64,000 nucleotides of DNA from Flavobacterium lacus (GTDB lineage: Bacteria; Bacteroidota; Bacteroidia; Flavobacteriales; Flavobacteriaceae), in the NCBI RefSeq assembly GCF_003268815.1, contig NZ_QLSV01000003.1, positions 186,001 through 250,000 of the forward strand, read 5' to 3'. Under the pieces are notes generated by a model. It worked only from the letters and a program-made list of their open reading frames with translations, was not told the DNA's origin and did no database searches. The first letter of the stretch is position 1; each line of letters opens with the position of its first letter. Positions 44,902 to 53,377 of the stretch are shown in pieces. The position numbers and the translations under genes were made by a program.

Positions 44902-46965
44902 TTGAAGAAAATACTTTTTTTACATGATACCGACACCTCATTAAAACGTGGTGCCGAGTTAACTATAACCCAACTGGTGGCTCTTGGCAATCAATTGGGT
45001 TACTTTGTTGAAGTGGATTTGTTGACTGATTTTGAAGTAACAAAAAGTAGAATTCAGCAGTCAGACTTAATTGTTTTAAATAATACATCACGATGCCGGT
45101 TTGAAAAAAAATTACTTCATTATTTAGTTGATAAAAAAGTAAATTACATCAAAATTGAATTTGATTATAATTTTTGCATCCGAAGAAATATTTTATGCAC
45201 TGTTGACAGAGGAATCAGAAATTGTTGCGACAACGAAAAATACCATTTGTACCATCAAGTTTTTGGCAATGCAAAGTTGAATGCATTTCAATCTCCCAAA
45301 CATTTTGAAGATCATTTTGCTTTTTATGGAGAATCTGTTGCCAATAAAATTGTCATGCCACCCACGGTTGAGGTTGATAATTTGCATATTTCGGATCGTA
45401 AAAACGAAACAGTTATACCTTTTTTTGGTGATTTAAGTTATTTGAAAGGTGGAGAAGCTTTGTTGGATTATGCCATTGAAAATCCACAATTTACTTTTCA
45501 AGTGTATGGGAAAAATGAGTTGAGAAGAGAATTGCCTTCTAATGTTATTTTGAATGATTATATTCCAAATGAAGAAGTTCTACAAATTCTTGGTCAATCA
45601 AAGTACTTTTTCTGCAAACCGGTTTGGCCGGAACCATCCGGAAGATTGGCAGCCGAAGCTTTTTTGTCGGGTTGCCAAATGATTACGAACGACAGAGTAG
45701 GAACATGGTCTTTCGATTTTTATCCCAACGATAAGGAAAGAGCCAAACAGGAAATGAAAGAAACGCCACAACTATTTTGGGACAATGTAATTCGAATTTT
45801 AAACCAAAATGAAAGCGAAAATGTTTCCGATTTAGGTCATGTTTTGGTTTATAAAAGTTATGGCGGTTTGGGCGATATTTTCTTTTGTTTGCCCAGTTTA
45901 ATCAATTTAAAAGAAGTTTCTAAATCGGTGAGTTTTGCGGTTCATCCTAGATTAGTTTCTTTCTTTACGAGGTATTTTAAAGAGATTGCGATTGTTGATG
46001 AAGAAAAAATCAAAGAAAAAGAATTCGATTTTGATAAAATTATTGAATTAGGAAATTATCCTGCTTTCCGTGGTTATGATTGGCCAAATGCGGTCAAATA
46101 TTCAACACATAAAAAAGTAAAACAACATTCCATTCAGCATCACATTGACGGATTAGCAAAGTTTCATAAAAATTATTCTAACGAAAACAAAGGTTATCCC
46201 TATTTTGAAAGAGATACCGATTATGAAAATCCGTATTACACCGTTCATCCCGGTGCCGGTTTTTTATTAAAAATATGGCCAACGGAAAGTTATGCTAAAT
46301 TAATTGAGGAGTTACATCATCTATTTCCAAAACTAAAATGTAAAATTATTTTGGGGAAAGAAGATCCAAATCCTGCTGATTTTTTCACGAAAGAAATGCC
46401 TCATATCGAGTATGTTACCGGAGGTTTAGATGATATTGGAAAAGCCATGGAATCCGCATTTTTCCATATTGGAAACGATGCCGGAATCACGCACGTAGCC
46501 GGAGCATTTAACGTTCCGACCGTTGGAATTTACGGCCCAACCGGACCTGGTTCTTGGGGCAGTTTTGCCAAGTTTAATGAAATTATCTGGGGAAAAAAAG
46601 GCAATTGCGAGTTGCGTTGCAACTATGATGTTATTATCAATTGTCCGGATCGGGTTTGTTTGTCTTCCACAACGGTTCCACGTGTTTTAAATGCCTTGTA
46701 TTCACTTTTGCAGAAAGCTTACGAAGAAATTGCTTTCGATTTAAAGGTGAATCCGCTTTTAGAAGTTGATTTTTCTGAAAAAGATTGTTTACTTAAAATC
46801 AATCAAAATGAATTATTGATTGAATACCGCGACTTATCAATGAAAAATTCCGTCGAAGAAATTTTAAAAGGAAATTTTAAAGAGAATTATTCAGAAGAAG
46901 AAGAATCGCTTATTCACGTTTTTATTGAACAAAAGGTGCTTTTTTGCATTCCTGAATTTAAATAA
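44902..46965 (+). CDS. Two-domain glycosyltransferase (GT4-like plus GT9-like)
   Basis: A 687-residue protein starting at TTG (KKILFLHDTDTSLKRGAELT). Residues 1-295 form a GT-B-type GT4-like domain with the E(x7)E pair Glu244/Glu252 in EPSGRLAAEAF and an unusual Cys-rich patch (CIRRNILC, RNCCDN). Residues about 310-610 form a GT9 (heptosyltransferase-like) domain with YKSYGGLGDIFF, VHPGAG and IGNDAGITHVAGAFNVPTVG. An 80-residue acidic tail follows. It would transfer sugars from nucleotide donors in the cytosol. Being 17 bases after the YYDDG lipoprotein gene, it may act on that peptide or on a glycan linked to it; this is inference. Confidence 0.88.
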   Translation: MKKILFLHDTDTSLKRGAELTITQLVALGNQLGYFVEVDLLTDFEVTKSRIQQSDLIVLNNTSRCRFEKKLLHYLVDKKVNYIKIEFDYNFCIRRNILCTVDRGIRNCCDNEKYHLYHQVFGNAKLNAFQSPKHFEDHFAFYGESVANKIVMPPTVEVDNLHISDRKNETVIPFFGDLSYLKGGEALLDYAIENPQFTFQVYGKNELRRELPSNVILNDYIPNEEVLQILGQSKYFFCKPVWPEPSGRLAAEAFLSGCQMITNDRVGTWSFDFYPNDKERAKQEMKETPQLFWDNVIRILNQNESENVSDLGHVLVYKSYGGLGDIFFCLPSLINLKEVSKSVSFAVHPRLVSFFTRYFKEIAIVDEEKIKEKEFDFDKIIELGNYPAFRGYDWPNAVKYSTHKKVKQHSIQHHIDGLAKFHKNYSNENKGYPYFERDTDYENPYYTVHPGAGFLLKIWPTESYAKLIEELHHLFPKLKCKIILGKEDPNPADFFTKEMPHIEYVTGGLDDIGKAMESAFFHIGNDAGITHVAGAFNVPTVGIYGPTGPGSWGSFAKFNEIIWGKKGNCELRCNYDVIINCPDRVCLSSTTVPRVLNALYSLLQKAYEEIAFDLKVNPLLEVDFSEKDCLLKINQNELLIEYRDLSMKNSVEEILKGNFKENYSEEEESLIHVFIEQKVLFCIPEFK

Positions 46966-46969
46966 TTTA

Positions 46970-47021
46970 ACCCATGAAAAGAGAGTTATTCTCTTGTAAA
47001 AACAACTCTCTTTTCATGGGT
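46970..47021. terminator. Strong hairpin between convergent genes
   Basis: An 18-bp perfect inverted repeat (46970-46987 with 47004-47021) with a 16-base loop lies between the glycosyltransferase gene and the convergent lipoprotein gene. There is no long T-run directly after the stem. Confidence 0.75.
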
Positions 47022-47034
47022 GATCAATTTTTTA

Positions 47035-47418
47035 CTAATTGACAACTATCACACAACCGCCATTAGCACATTCCACCGTTTGGGGAGGTTGAACAACCGC
47101 ACAGTCCGAAACTGCATTCGTTTGAATATTGTATTCCAAGTTTAATTGATTATAACTTTCAACCATTACCTCTAATTCGTTTAAGTTTATGGAGGAAGGG
47201 AAAGTTAAATACTCAACAGGGCCACCACAAGGTTTTACGCCAAATGTAATTGTGTTGCAGTTTTCGGAGTTGTAACATTCAAAACTAGCGATGTAATCAA
47301 TAATTTCTTGTTTTTTGAAACTTAGTTGTTCTGATGTAATAGGATCAGAATTATTGTCATCACACTGAAAACTTTGAAGCAACAAGGCCAATACAAATAA
47401 TTTTAAAATAAATTTCAT
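47035..47418 (-). CDS. Cys-rich exported protein, probable lipoprotein
   Basis: A 127-residue protein with an N-terminal signal ending at SFQC (Cys19) that is a weak lipobox. The mature part has at least six Cys (ECYNSENC, KPCGGP, SDCAVV, ECANGGCVIVV), suggesting disulfides in an extracytoplasmic domain. The motif CGGPVEYLTFPSS recalls small exported Bacteroidota proteins seen without assigned function. It is convergent with the glycosyltransferase gene. Confidence 0.7.
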   Translation of the reverse strand: MKFILKLFVLALLLQSFQCDDNNSDPITSEQLSFKKQEIIDYIASFECYNSENCNTITFGVKPCGGPVEYLTFPSSINLNELEVMVESYNQLNLEYNIQTNAVSDCAVVQPPQTVECANGGCVIVVN

Positions 47419-47489
47419 AGCTTTTTTTATTGGTTAACATATGTAGGATGAAATATTTTTTCAAAGGTTGCGTTTTTAGTTGAAATAAA

Positions 47490-47521
47490 AAATCCTTTCA
47501 AATTTACATCTGAAAGGATTT
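47490..47521 (-). terminator. Terminator after the bacilliredoxin gene
   Basis: AAATCCTTTCA (47490-47500) and TGAAAGGATTT (47511-47521) form a perfect 11-bp stem, followed on the minus strand by a T-run. Confidence 0.8.
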
Positions 47522-47540
47522 AATTTTTATAAAATAGAGT

Positions 47541-47951
47541 TTAACAAAACTCGTTATAAGCATCTTTTAAATTCTCTGCAATCATTTCTGCAGGGCGACC
47601 TTCAATATGGTGGCGTTCCAACATGTGAACCAATTCACCATCTTTAAACAAAGCCATGCTTGGCGACGATGGAGGAAAAGGAAACATGTGTTGTCTCGCG
47701 GCATCAACAGCATCTTTATCAACACCTGCAAAAACAGTCACTAATTGATCCGGTTTTTTAGCACCGTCTAAACTCATTTTTGCTCCCGGTCTTGCATTTC
47801 TGGCAGCGCATCCGCAAACCGAATTCACAACTACCAAGGTTGTTCCTTTTTGTGAAATTGCATTTTCCACCGCTTCTGCACTATGTAATTCTTGAAAACC
47901 TACTTCCGATAATTCGGCTCTCATTGGTTTTACCATTTCTTCTGGATACAT
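47541..47951 (-). CDS. BrxA/BrxB family bacilliredoxin
   Basis: A 136-residue thioredoxin-fold protein of the YphP/YqiW type with the active CGC (Cys46-Gly-Cys48) in [16 protein letters not shown]. These proteins remove bacillithiol from mixed disulfides, so bacillithiol use is suggested in this organism. The start at 47951 ([19 protein letters not shown]) is the conserved N-terminus; the longer reading from 48008 is rejected. The gene stands alone with its own terminator. Confidence 0.92.
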   Translation of the reverse strand: MYPEEMVKPMRAELSEVGFQELHSAEAVENAISQKGTTLVVVNSVCGCAARNARPGAKMSLDGAKKPDQLVTVFAGVDKDAVDAARQHMFPFPPSSPSMALFKDGELVHMLERHHIEGRPAEMIAENLKDAYNEFC

Positions 47952-48075
47952 ATTATTTTTGATTATTAGATTTTTAGATTTTTGTATTCTCGGTTTCTCA
48001 GCATGCAAAGTTAGTAAGAAATCATTTTGATTGGATGATTTGAATCATAAAGATTTGTTATGGTTTGATAAGCAA

Positions 48076-49200
48076 TTAGGTTACAAAATCAAGATAATTT
48101 TCTGGTGTAATAATATTTATTTCCGCCTCAGGATAGTTGGATGTAAATGTTTTTGTTGTTTTGTGATTCTTTTTGCTGTTCCATTTGAACTCGTAGGCAA
48201 AAAGATTACCGTTTTTTTCTTCCAAATAATCTATTTCCTGTTGTGCTTTCGTTCGCCAAAAATAGGTGTTACAGTAATTTTTATTATACACGTTTCTTTT
48301 CATTCGTTCCGCAATTAAATAATTTTCCCACAAAGCTCCAACATCTTGTCTTATTGCAATTGACGAAAAATTATTAATCATTGCATTCCTGATTCCGTTG
48401 TCGTAAAAATAAATTTTCCTGGAAAATTTCAATTCATTTCGCAAATTTCTACTAAAACTGTTTAATTTAAAAATAACGAAAGATTGTTCTAACAAATCTA
48501 TATAGCGTTCAACTGTTTTGCTATCTAAACCTACTAAACCTGCAATTTCATTATACGATACTTGAGAACCTACTTGCAAAGCTAATGCTTGAAGTAATTT
48601 TACTAATTTTTCTGGTTTTTTAATTCCGTCTAACATCAAAATATCCTTAAAAAGATAACTGTCAGCTAAGTTTTTCAACAAATCTATTTCGTCTCCTTGG
48701 TTGTTTACAACATCCGGATAATAGCCGTAAATTAATCGATGTTGAAGTAGTCTGTTTTCATTTAAAACACCATATTGATTTATGAGCTCTTTAGTGGAAA
48801 ATGGGAATAACTTATATTCCAGTTTTCTCCCTGTTAAAGGTTCGTTGGTTTTGTTTCTTAATTCAAAAGCGGAAGATCCTGTGGCAATTATTTTGATTTC
48901 AGGATAATTATCATGCACTAATTTGATGGTTAGTCCAATATCATCTATACGTTGAGCTTCGTCAATTATCACCGTTTTGTGGTTTCCAATTAATGCTTTT
49001 AAACTGATGGAAGATTGGTTTTGAAGCATCATCCGCACATCACTTTCATCTCCATTTAGCCAAAGTACGCTTTCTTCAGGTCCTATTAGTTTTTTTAATA
49101 AGGTTGTTTTTCCGGTTTGTCTAGCACCAAACAACAGAATTACTTTGTGTTTAAGCAAACTTTTTTGCACTGTTTCAAAAAGCTCTCTTTCAATACTCAT
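48076..49200 (-). CDS. AAA ATPase with DUF4143 (AAA_14 family)
   Basis: A 374-residue protein. Walker A GARQTGKT is at residues 25-32 and Walker B in TVIIDEAQ; this N-terminal AAA_14 part is followed by the DUF4143 domain with the restriction-endonuclease-like PD-(D/E)xK pattern (LWENYLIAERMKR, then QEIDYLEEKNGNLFAYEFKW). Such proteins are widespread and variably present between strains; no biological role is established. It is bordered upstream by 32-bp tandem repeats. It stands alone on the minus strand. Confidence 0.88.
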   Translation of the reverse strand: MSIERELFETVQKSLLKHKVILLFGARQTGKTTLLKKLIGPEESVLWLNGDESDVRMMLQNQSSISLKALIGNHKTVIIDEAQRIDDIGLTIKLVHDNYPEIKIIATGSSAFELRNKTNEPLTGRKLEYKLFPFSTKELINQYGVLNENRLLQHRLIYGYYPDVVNNQGDEIDLLKNLADSYLFKDILMLDGIKKPEKLVKLLQALALQVGSQVSYNEIAGLVGLDSKTVERYIDLLEQSFVIFKLNSFSRNLRNELKFSRKIYFYDNGIRNAMINNFSSIAIRQDVGALWENYLIAERMKRNVYNKNYCNTYFWRTKAQQEIDYLEEKNGNLFAYEFKWNSKKNHKTTKTFTSNYPEAEINIITPENYLDFVT

Positions 49201-49244
49201 GACTTCTTTTTTGAAAACAAATGTACTAAATTTGTATTAAAACA

Positions 49245-49325
49245 CTCAAAAGTTATGTTTTTTTTGGATTCAAATCCTCAAAAGTTATGTTTTTTTTGGA
49301 TTCAAATCCTTAAAAGTTATGTTTT
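49245..49325. repeat. 32-bp tandem repeat between the ATPase and TonB receptor genes
   Basis: The word AAAAGTTATG starts at 49248, 49280 and 49312, a strict 32-base period. Two full units are nearly identical and the third is partial, running into the 3' end of the TonB receptor gene, whose stop lies at 49324-49326. Each unit contains GGATTCAAATCC. Confidence 0.85.
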
Positions 49326-51624
49326 ATAACAAATCAGTTCCTATTTTTAAACCAATAAATATCGTTCTTGGTCGAGATGGGCCGTAAATATAACTCGCAT
49401 CTCTATTCACACCCTGGTCAAAATCATTTTGATATTGATTAAAAATATTCTGAATTCCACCACTCAATTGAAGGTGCATTTTTTCTTTTACCACAAATGT
49501 ATACGATGATTTTAAATTGACTTCATAAAAATCTCCGGTGGTTTCCAAACGATCGTCGGCGATAAATCCGGCATAATGTTGAGCATACATTTTTCCGGTG
49601 TAAACCACAGAAATATTGTTTTGAAATGCTTTTTTAGGTGAAAAAGTTGCCATCATATTGCCATACACATTTGGTGAACGAAAGAAATTTCGATTCGTAT
49701 TCGTCAAATTTTCACTCCATTGAACCGGTTCGTCATACAACGCTTTTTGAATCGTTGCTCCGGCTTGAAACTGCCATTTTTGTCCCGGAGCATATTTTGC
49801 TTCTAAATTAATTCCGTAAACATCAGCCCCTTTTCCATTGCGTTTTTCCCAGATCGTTTCTGATAGTTGTTCTAATACAAACGGGTCGTTTAATCGCGTG
49901 TAAAATGCTTCAAAGGTTAATCCGGCTTCTGAATTGGGTGAGATTTTACTCCAATCTAACGAAGTTAAAAAAGAATGGGATGTTTCCGATTCTAATCCGT
50001 CCGCTAATTCAACTAAAGCGACTTCTCCGGCGGCAATTCGGGCATGAATATCTTCCGAGAAAACTTGTGGAGCTCTAAAACCTTTGGCATAACTGTTTCG
50101 CCATTGCAAATTTTCTTTAAAATTATAGAGAATGTTCAGTCTTGGATTAAAAATCACGGCTTCATCGGCAGCATTGTGAAAATCGGCACGCAATCCGCCT
50201 AAAACTTTCAGTTTTTCATTGACTTTCCACTCTTGCTGAGCATAAATCCCTAAAATATCCAAGGTCTGATTTACAAACGCATTATAACCCGGTTTTTCAT
50301 CCACCATTTTTTCTTTTTTATATTCTGTTCCTGCTGTCAACGTGGCCGATCCGCCAAAAAAAGATTCTTGTTTTCGATTGTATTGAGCACCACCAATAAA
50401 TGTAATTACTTCTGTATTTCCATAACCGCGAATACTTTCTTCATAATCGATATTGCCAAATTCATCATCGGCTCGACCGCCATAAAAATTGTCGTTTTTA
50501 GATTGTTGGGTGTTGATGTAAACAGCATATTTATTCTTTTCATTTTCAGAATAATTCTCGAATGTGAGTCCGCCACCCACCATTTTGGATGTAATTTGTT
50601 CTGTGGTAAGAGCTTCAAAGGGTTGCAAATCAAAATTATTTTCGCCACCACGTCTGAATTCGTTTATCGTATGAAAATCGGCAGTAATTTTACTTCTTTC
50701 AAACGGACGGTAAAACGATTTGAATCCGAATGTTTGGTTTTGCATCGTGGTGATTTCTGTAAAATTATCATCATTTGCATCAAAAGCACCACGGTCACGA
50801 AGCATCGCAAAAAGTTGAATACCATGGTTTAAATCATCTGACAAGACTGTTCCGTTTAAAGTCAACGCTTTATCCGGTACTTTTCCGTCAATCAAACCCA
50901 AATGCGAATTAATCTCAAAAGAATCTTCAATAGGATCTTTGGTAATGATATTGATGGTACCTGCAATCGCGTTTGATCCATATAACGATGAACCGCCACC
51001 ACGAACCACTTCAATACGTTCGATCATATTAGTCGGAATTTGATCCAATCCATACACACCATTTAAAGCAGAAAAAATGGGTCGACTATCCATTAAAATT
51101 TGAGAATAGGCTCCATCTAAACCGTTCATTCGAACTTGTGTAAATCCACAATTCTGGCAATTGGTTTCCATTCGCAATCCGGGTTGAAAGCTCAAACCTT
51201 CGGATAAGCTAATGGCTTGGGCTTTTTGTAAAACCTCCGAATTGGTAACGGTTACAATCACCGGAGCTTCCGTTCTTTTCTGCAATCCGCGAGTGGCTGA
51301 GACAACCACCTGATTCAGTCCGAAAACACTTTCTTCTAAATTAAAATCCAAATGAATTTTTCCACCGGATGTAACATTAATATTTTTTTCCTGGTTCTTA
51401 AAACCAATCGCTTGCACAATGATGGTCTGCTTTCCGGACGGAACTTCAATCGAATAATTTCCGTTTTCATCAGAGGAAGTTCCTGTTGTTGCATTCTTTA
51501 ATAGAATGCTTGCAAACGGAACCGCTTGACCTTCAGATAAAACATGACCCACAACGGTTCCTTTTTCTTGACCTTGTGAAAATAGTGTAAATGATAATGT
51601 GACTAAGAGGAGAATTTTTTTCAT
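49324..51624 (-). CDS. TonB-dependent receptor with CxxC in the plug
   Basis: A 766-residue outer-membrane receptor. A signal peptide (1-19) is followed by a carboxypeptidase-regulatory-like beta domain (about 22-95), a plug domain (about 105-230) and a beta-barrel ending in the aromatic-rich strand FIGLKIGTDLL. The plug carries Cys156 and Cys159 in ETNCQNCGFTQVRMNGLDG, a pair known in receptors thought to take up metals or heme. It is divergent from the DtxR/MntR-type regulator, with a TTTAG-N6-CTAAA palindrome over its -7 box. The ligand is inferred to be a metal complex. Confidence 0.92.
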   Translation of the reverse strand: MKKILLLVTLSFTLFSQGQEKGTVVGHVLSEGQAVPFASILLKNATTGTSSDENGNYSIEVPSGKQTIIVQAIGFKNQEKNINVTSGGKIHLDFNLEESVFGLNQVVVSATRGLQKRTEAPVIVTVTNSEVLQKAQAISLSEGLSFQPGLRMETNCQNCGFTQVRMNGLDGAYSQILMDSRPIFSALNGVYGLDQIPTNMIERIEVVRGGGSSLYGSNAIAGTINIITKDPIEDSFEINSHLGLIDGKVPDKALTLNGTVLSDDLNHGIQLFAMLRDRGAFDANDDNFTEITTMQNQTFGFKSFYRPFERSKITADFHTINEFRRGGENNFDLQPFEALTTEQITSKMVGGGLTFENYSENEKNKYAVYINTQQSKNDNFYGGRADDEFGNIDYEESIRGYGNTEVITFIGGAQYNRKQESFFGGSATLTAGTEYKKEKMVDEKPGYNAFVNQTLDILGIYAQQEWKVNEKLKVLGGLRADFHNAADEAVIFNPRLNILYNFKENLQWRNSYAKGFRAPQVFSEDIHARIAAGEVALVELADGLESETSHSFLTSLDWSKISPNSEAGLTFEAFYTRLNDPFVLEQLSETIWEKRNGKGADVYGINLEAKYAPGQKWQFQAGATIQKALYDEPVQWSENLTNTNRNFFRSPNVYGNMMATFSPKKAFQNNISVVYTGKMYAQHYAGFIADDRLETTGDFYEVNLKSSYTFVVKEKMHLQLSGGIQNIFNQYQNDFDQGVNRDASYIYGPSRPRTIFIGLKIGTDLL

Positions 51625-51637
51625 ACCAAAAAATAAA

Positions 51638-51691
51638 TTTAGACAAAACTAAAAATTATTTTACTCATATCAAATTATCTTAGTATATTTG
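51638..51691. promoter_or_regulatory. Divergent promoters and palindromic operator of the receptor/regulator pair
   Basis: TTTAG (51638-51642) and CTAAA (51649-51653) form a palindrome with 6 bases between. On the minus strand the receptor has a -7 box TAGTTTTG (51651-51644) inside it and a -33 TTG (51673-51671), 19 bases apart. On the plus strand the regulator has TATATTTG at 51684-51691. The palindrome suits a DtxR-family repressor. Confidence 0.65.
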
Positions 51692-51710
51692 TTTTAAATT
51701 AATTGAATTT

Positions 51711-52364
51711 ATGACCTATTCGGAAGAAAATTATATCAAGGTAATTTATCATTTATCGTTGGTTTCGCCCAAAGGAATCAACACGAATGCGATTGCCGGA
51801 ATGATTGAAAGTAAGGCTTCTTCGGTAACGGATATGGTTAAGAAATTAGCCGAAAAAGAATTGGTTGATTACCAGAAATACCAAGGTGTGACGCTCACTC
51901 AAAAGGGACTTCATGCGGCGAAAATGATTGTGCGAAAACACAGATTGTGGGAAGTTTTTTTGGTTGAAAAATTAGATTTTACATGGGATGAAGTGCATGC
52001 TTTGGCAGAGGAATTGGAGCACATTAAATCGGAGAAATTAATCAACCGGTTGGATGAATTTTTAGGCTTCCCTAAAGAAGATCCGCACGGCGACCCGATT
52101 CCGGATCGATATGGACAGATGATAAAAGTGGAAAAACAATTACTTTCTGAAGTGGGTTTGAACAAAAAAGTGATGTGTTTGGGTGTAAAAGATAGTTCGC
52201 CTAGTTTTTTGCAATATTTAGATAAACATCAAATTTCGTTAGGGTCGGAAATTGAAATTATCAATAAAGAAGCCTTTGATATGTCGTTGACTATTTTAAT
52301 GAATGGGAAAGAGATTTTAATTTCGAATAAAATTGCCGGTAATTTATTTGTAAAAGTAATATAA
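51711..52364 (+). CDS. DtxR/MntR-family metal-dependent regulator
   Basis: A 217-residue regulator. The N-terminal winged helix (NAIAGMIESKASSVTDMVKK) is followed by the dimerisation domain with metal-ligand residues (VRKHRLWEVFLVEKL, and HALAEELEHIKSEKL) and a C-terminal FeoA/SH3-like domain (about 140-217). It represses uptake genes when Fe or Mn is sufficient. It is divergent from the TonB receptor and followed after 1 base by the ZIP transporter, so it likely controls both. Which metal it senses cannot be read. Confidence 0.92.
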   Translation: MTYSEENYIKVIYHLSLVSPKGINTNAIAGMIESKASSVTDMVKKLAEKELVDYQKYQGVTLTQKGLHAAKMIVRKHRLWEVFLVEKLDFTWDEVHALAEELEHIKSEKLINRLDEFLGFPKEDPHGDPIPDRYGQMIKVEKQLLSEVGLNKKVMCLGVKDSSPSFLQYLDKHQISLGSEIEIINKEAFDMSLTILMNGKEILISNKIAGNLFVKVI

Positions 52365-52365
52365 T

Positions 52366-53187
52366 ATGTTTGATAGCATTGTTGCCTACTTATCGAGTAT
52401 TGATCCTATTTTAGCGGCTTTGTATGCCACTTTATTCACTTGGTTTTTAACCGCTTTAGGCTCATCAGTTGTTTTCTTTTTTAAGACAATGAATCGTGCC
52501 GCCTTAGACGGAATGCTTGGTTTTACAGGCGGAGTGATGGTTGCTGCGAGTTATTGGAGTTTGCTTGCGCCTGCCATCGAAATGTCGGAAGGAGAAGGTT
52601 TTGTAAAAGTAATGCCGGCCGCGGTTGGTTTTCTACTAGGAGCTTTTTTCTTATTTGGTTTGGATAAAGTTTTACCTCATTTACATATCAATTTTAAAGA
52701 AACAGAAGGTGTAAAATCACCCTGGCAAAAAACAACACTTTTGGTTTTGGCTATCACGTTACACAATATTCCGGAAGGGTTGGCGGTTGGTGTTTTATTT
52801 GGTGGTGTTGCTGCCGGAATTCCCGAAGCATCGATTGCCGGAGCTACGATTTTAGCGATTGGCATTGGAATTCAAAATTTTCCGGAAGGAATTGCCGTTT
52901 CGATGCCGTTGCGACGAATGGGAATGAGTAGAAAGAAAAGTTTTTTGTACGGACAATCGTCTGCTTTAGTTGAACCGATTGCCGGCGTTTTGGGAGCGGT
53001 TGCGGTTACTTTTTTTACACCAATTTTGCCTTATGCTTTAGCCTTTGCTGCCGGAGCGATGATTTTTGTGGTGGTGGAAGAAGTAATTCCGGAAACACAA
53101 CAAGACAAACATACAGATATTGCTACTTTAGGATTCATTGGTGGATTTGTGGTCATGATGAGTTTGGATGTGGCGTTGGGAAGTTAA
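52366..53187 (+). CDS. ZIP family metal transporter
   Basis: A 273-residue inner-membrane transporter with about 8 hydrophobic segments. The metal-binding motifs HNIPEG (in ITLHNIPEGLAVG) and QNFPEG (in IGIQNFPEGIAVS) are present. ZIP proteins import Zn, Fe or Mn. It shares a transcript with the DtxR-type regulator (1-base gap). Its stop codon overlaps that of the convergent 42-residue Cys-rich protein. Confidence 0.92.
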   Translation: MFDSIVAYLSSIDPILAALYATLFTWFLTALGSSVVFFFKTMNRAALDGMLGFTGGVMVAASYWSLLAPAIEMSEGEGFVKVMPAAVGFLLGAFFLFGLDKVLPHLHINFKETEGVKSPWQKTTLLVLAITLHNIPEGLAVGVLFGGVAAGIPEASIAGATILAIGIGIQNFPEGIAVSMPLRRMGMSRKKSFLYGQSSALVEPIAGVLGAVAVTFFTPILPYALAFAAGAMIFVVVEEVIPETQQDKHTDIATLGFIGGFVVMMSLDVALGS

Positions 53188-53312
53188 CGACAACCACAAT
53201 CATCGCTACCGCAATTCTTCTTCGATTTTTTTTTACCAAAAAAATGAAAATAGAGCACAGCGATGGCAATTCCTAAAATGATAAATGCGATTATTTCTTG
53301 AAAATCAATCAT
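53184..53312 (-). CDS. FeoB-associated Cys-rich membrane protein
   Basis: A 42-residue protein, shorter than most gene finders accept. One membrane helix (IIAFIILGIAIAVLYFHFF, residues 7-25) is followed by a Lys-rich turn (GKKKSKKN) and a Cys-rich tail CGSDDCGCR, the pattern of the FeoB-associated Cys-rich family. The frame is closed, with overlapping stops with the ZIP gene (TTAA shared at 53184-53187). It lies 6 kb from feoAB, inside the metal-uptake cluster. It may hand iron to, or stabilise, FeoB; this role is from family naming. Confidence 0.8.
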   Translation of the reverse strand: MIDFQEIIAFIILGIAIAVLYFHFFGKKKSKKNCGSDDCGCR

Positions 53313-53324
53313 ACTACAAAGATA

Positions 53325-53355
53325 AAAGGTTCTCCATTAAAAACAGAGAACCTTT
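53325..53355 (-). terminator. Terminator after the second TonB receptor gene
   Basis: AAAGGTTCTC (53325-53334) and GAGAACCTTT (53346-53355) form a perfect 10-bp stem with an 11-base loop, 23 bases past the receptor stop. Confidence 0.75.
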
Positions 53356-53377
53356 AACAAACAAATATAAAACACTT

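Noticed and set aside
44735..44941. Long open frame on the minus strand over the YYDDG repeats
   Set aside because: It only mirrors the tandem repeat (Ile/Val-rich nonsense) and lacks a promoter; the + strand gene with Tat signal and lipobox explains the DNA.
48076..49200. Defence-system gene (ATPase plus nuclease-like DUF4143)
   Set aside because: It stands alone with no other defence genes nearby; the family is widespread without a proven defence role.
49267..49278. GGATTCAAATCC in each 32-bp repeat unit, resembling a tRNA T-arm
   Set aside because: No D-arm, anticodon arm or acceptor stem can be drawn around it, so it is not a tRNA or tRNA fragment.
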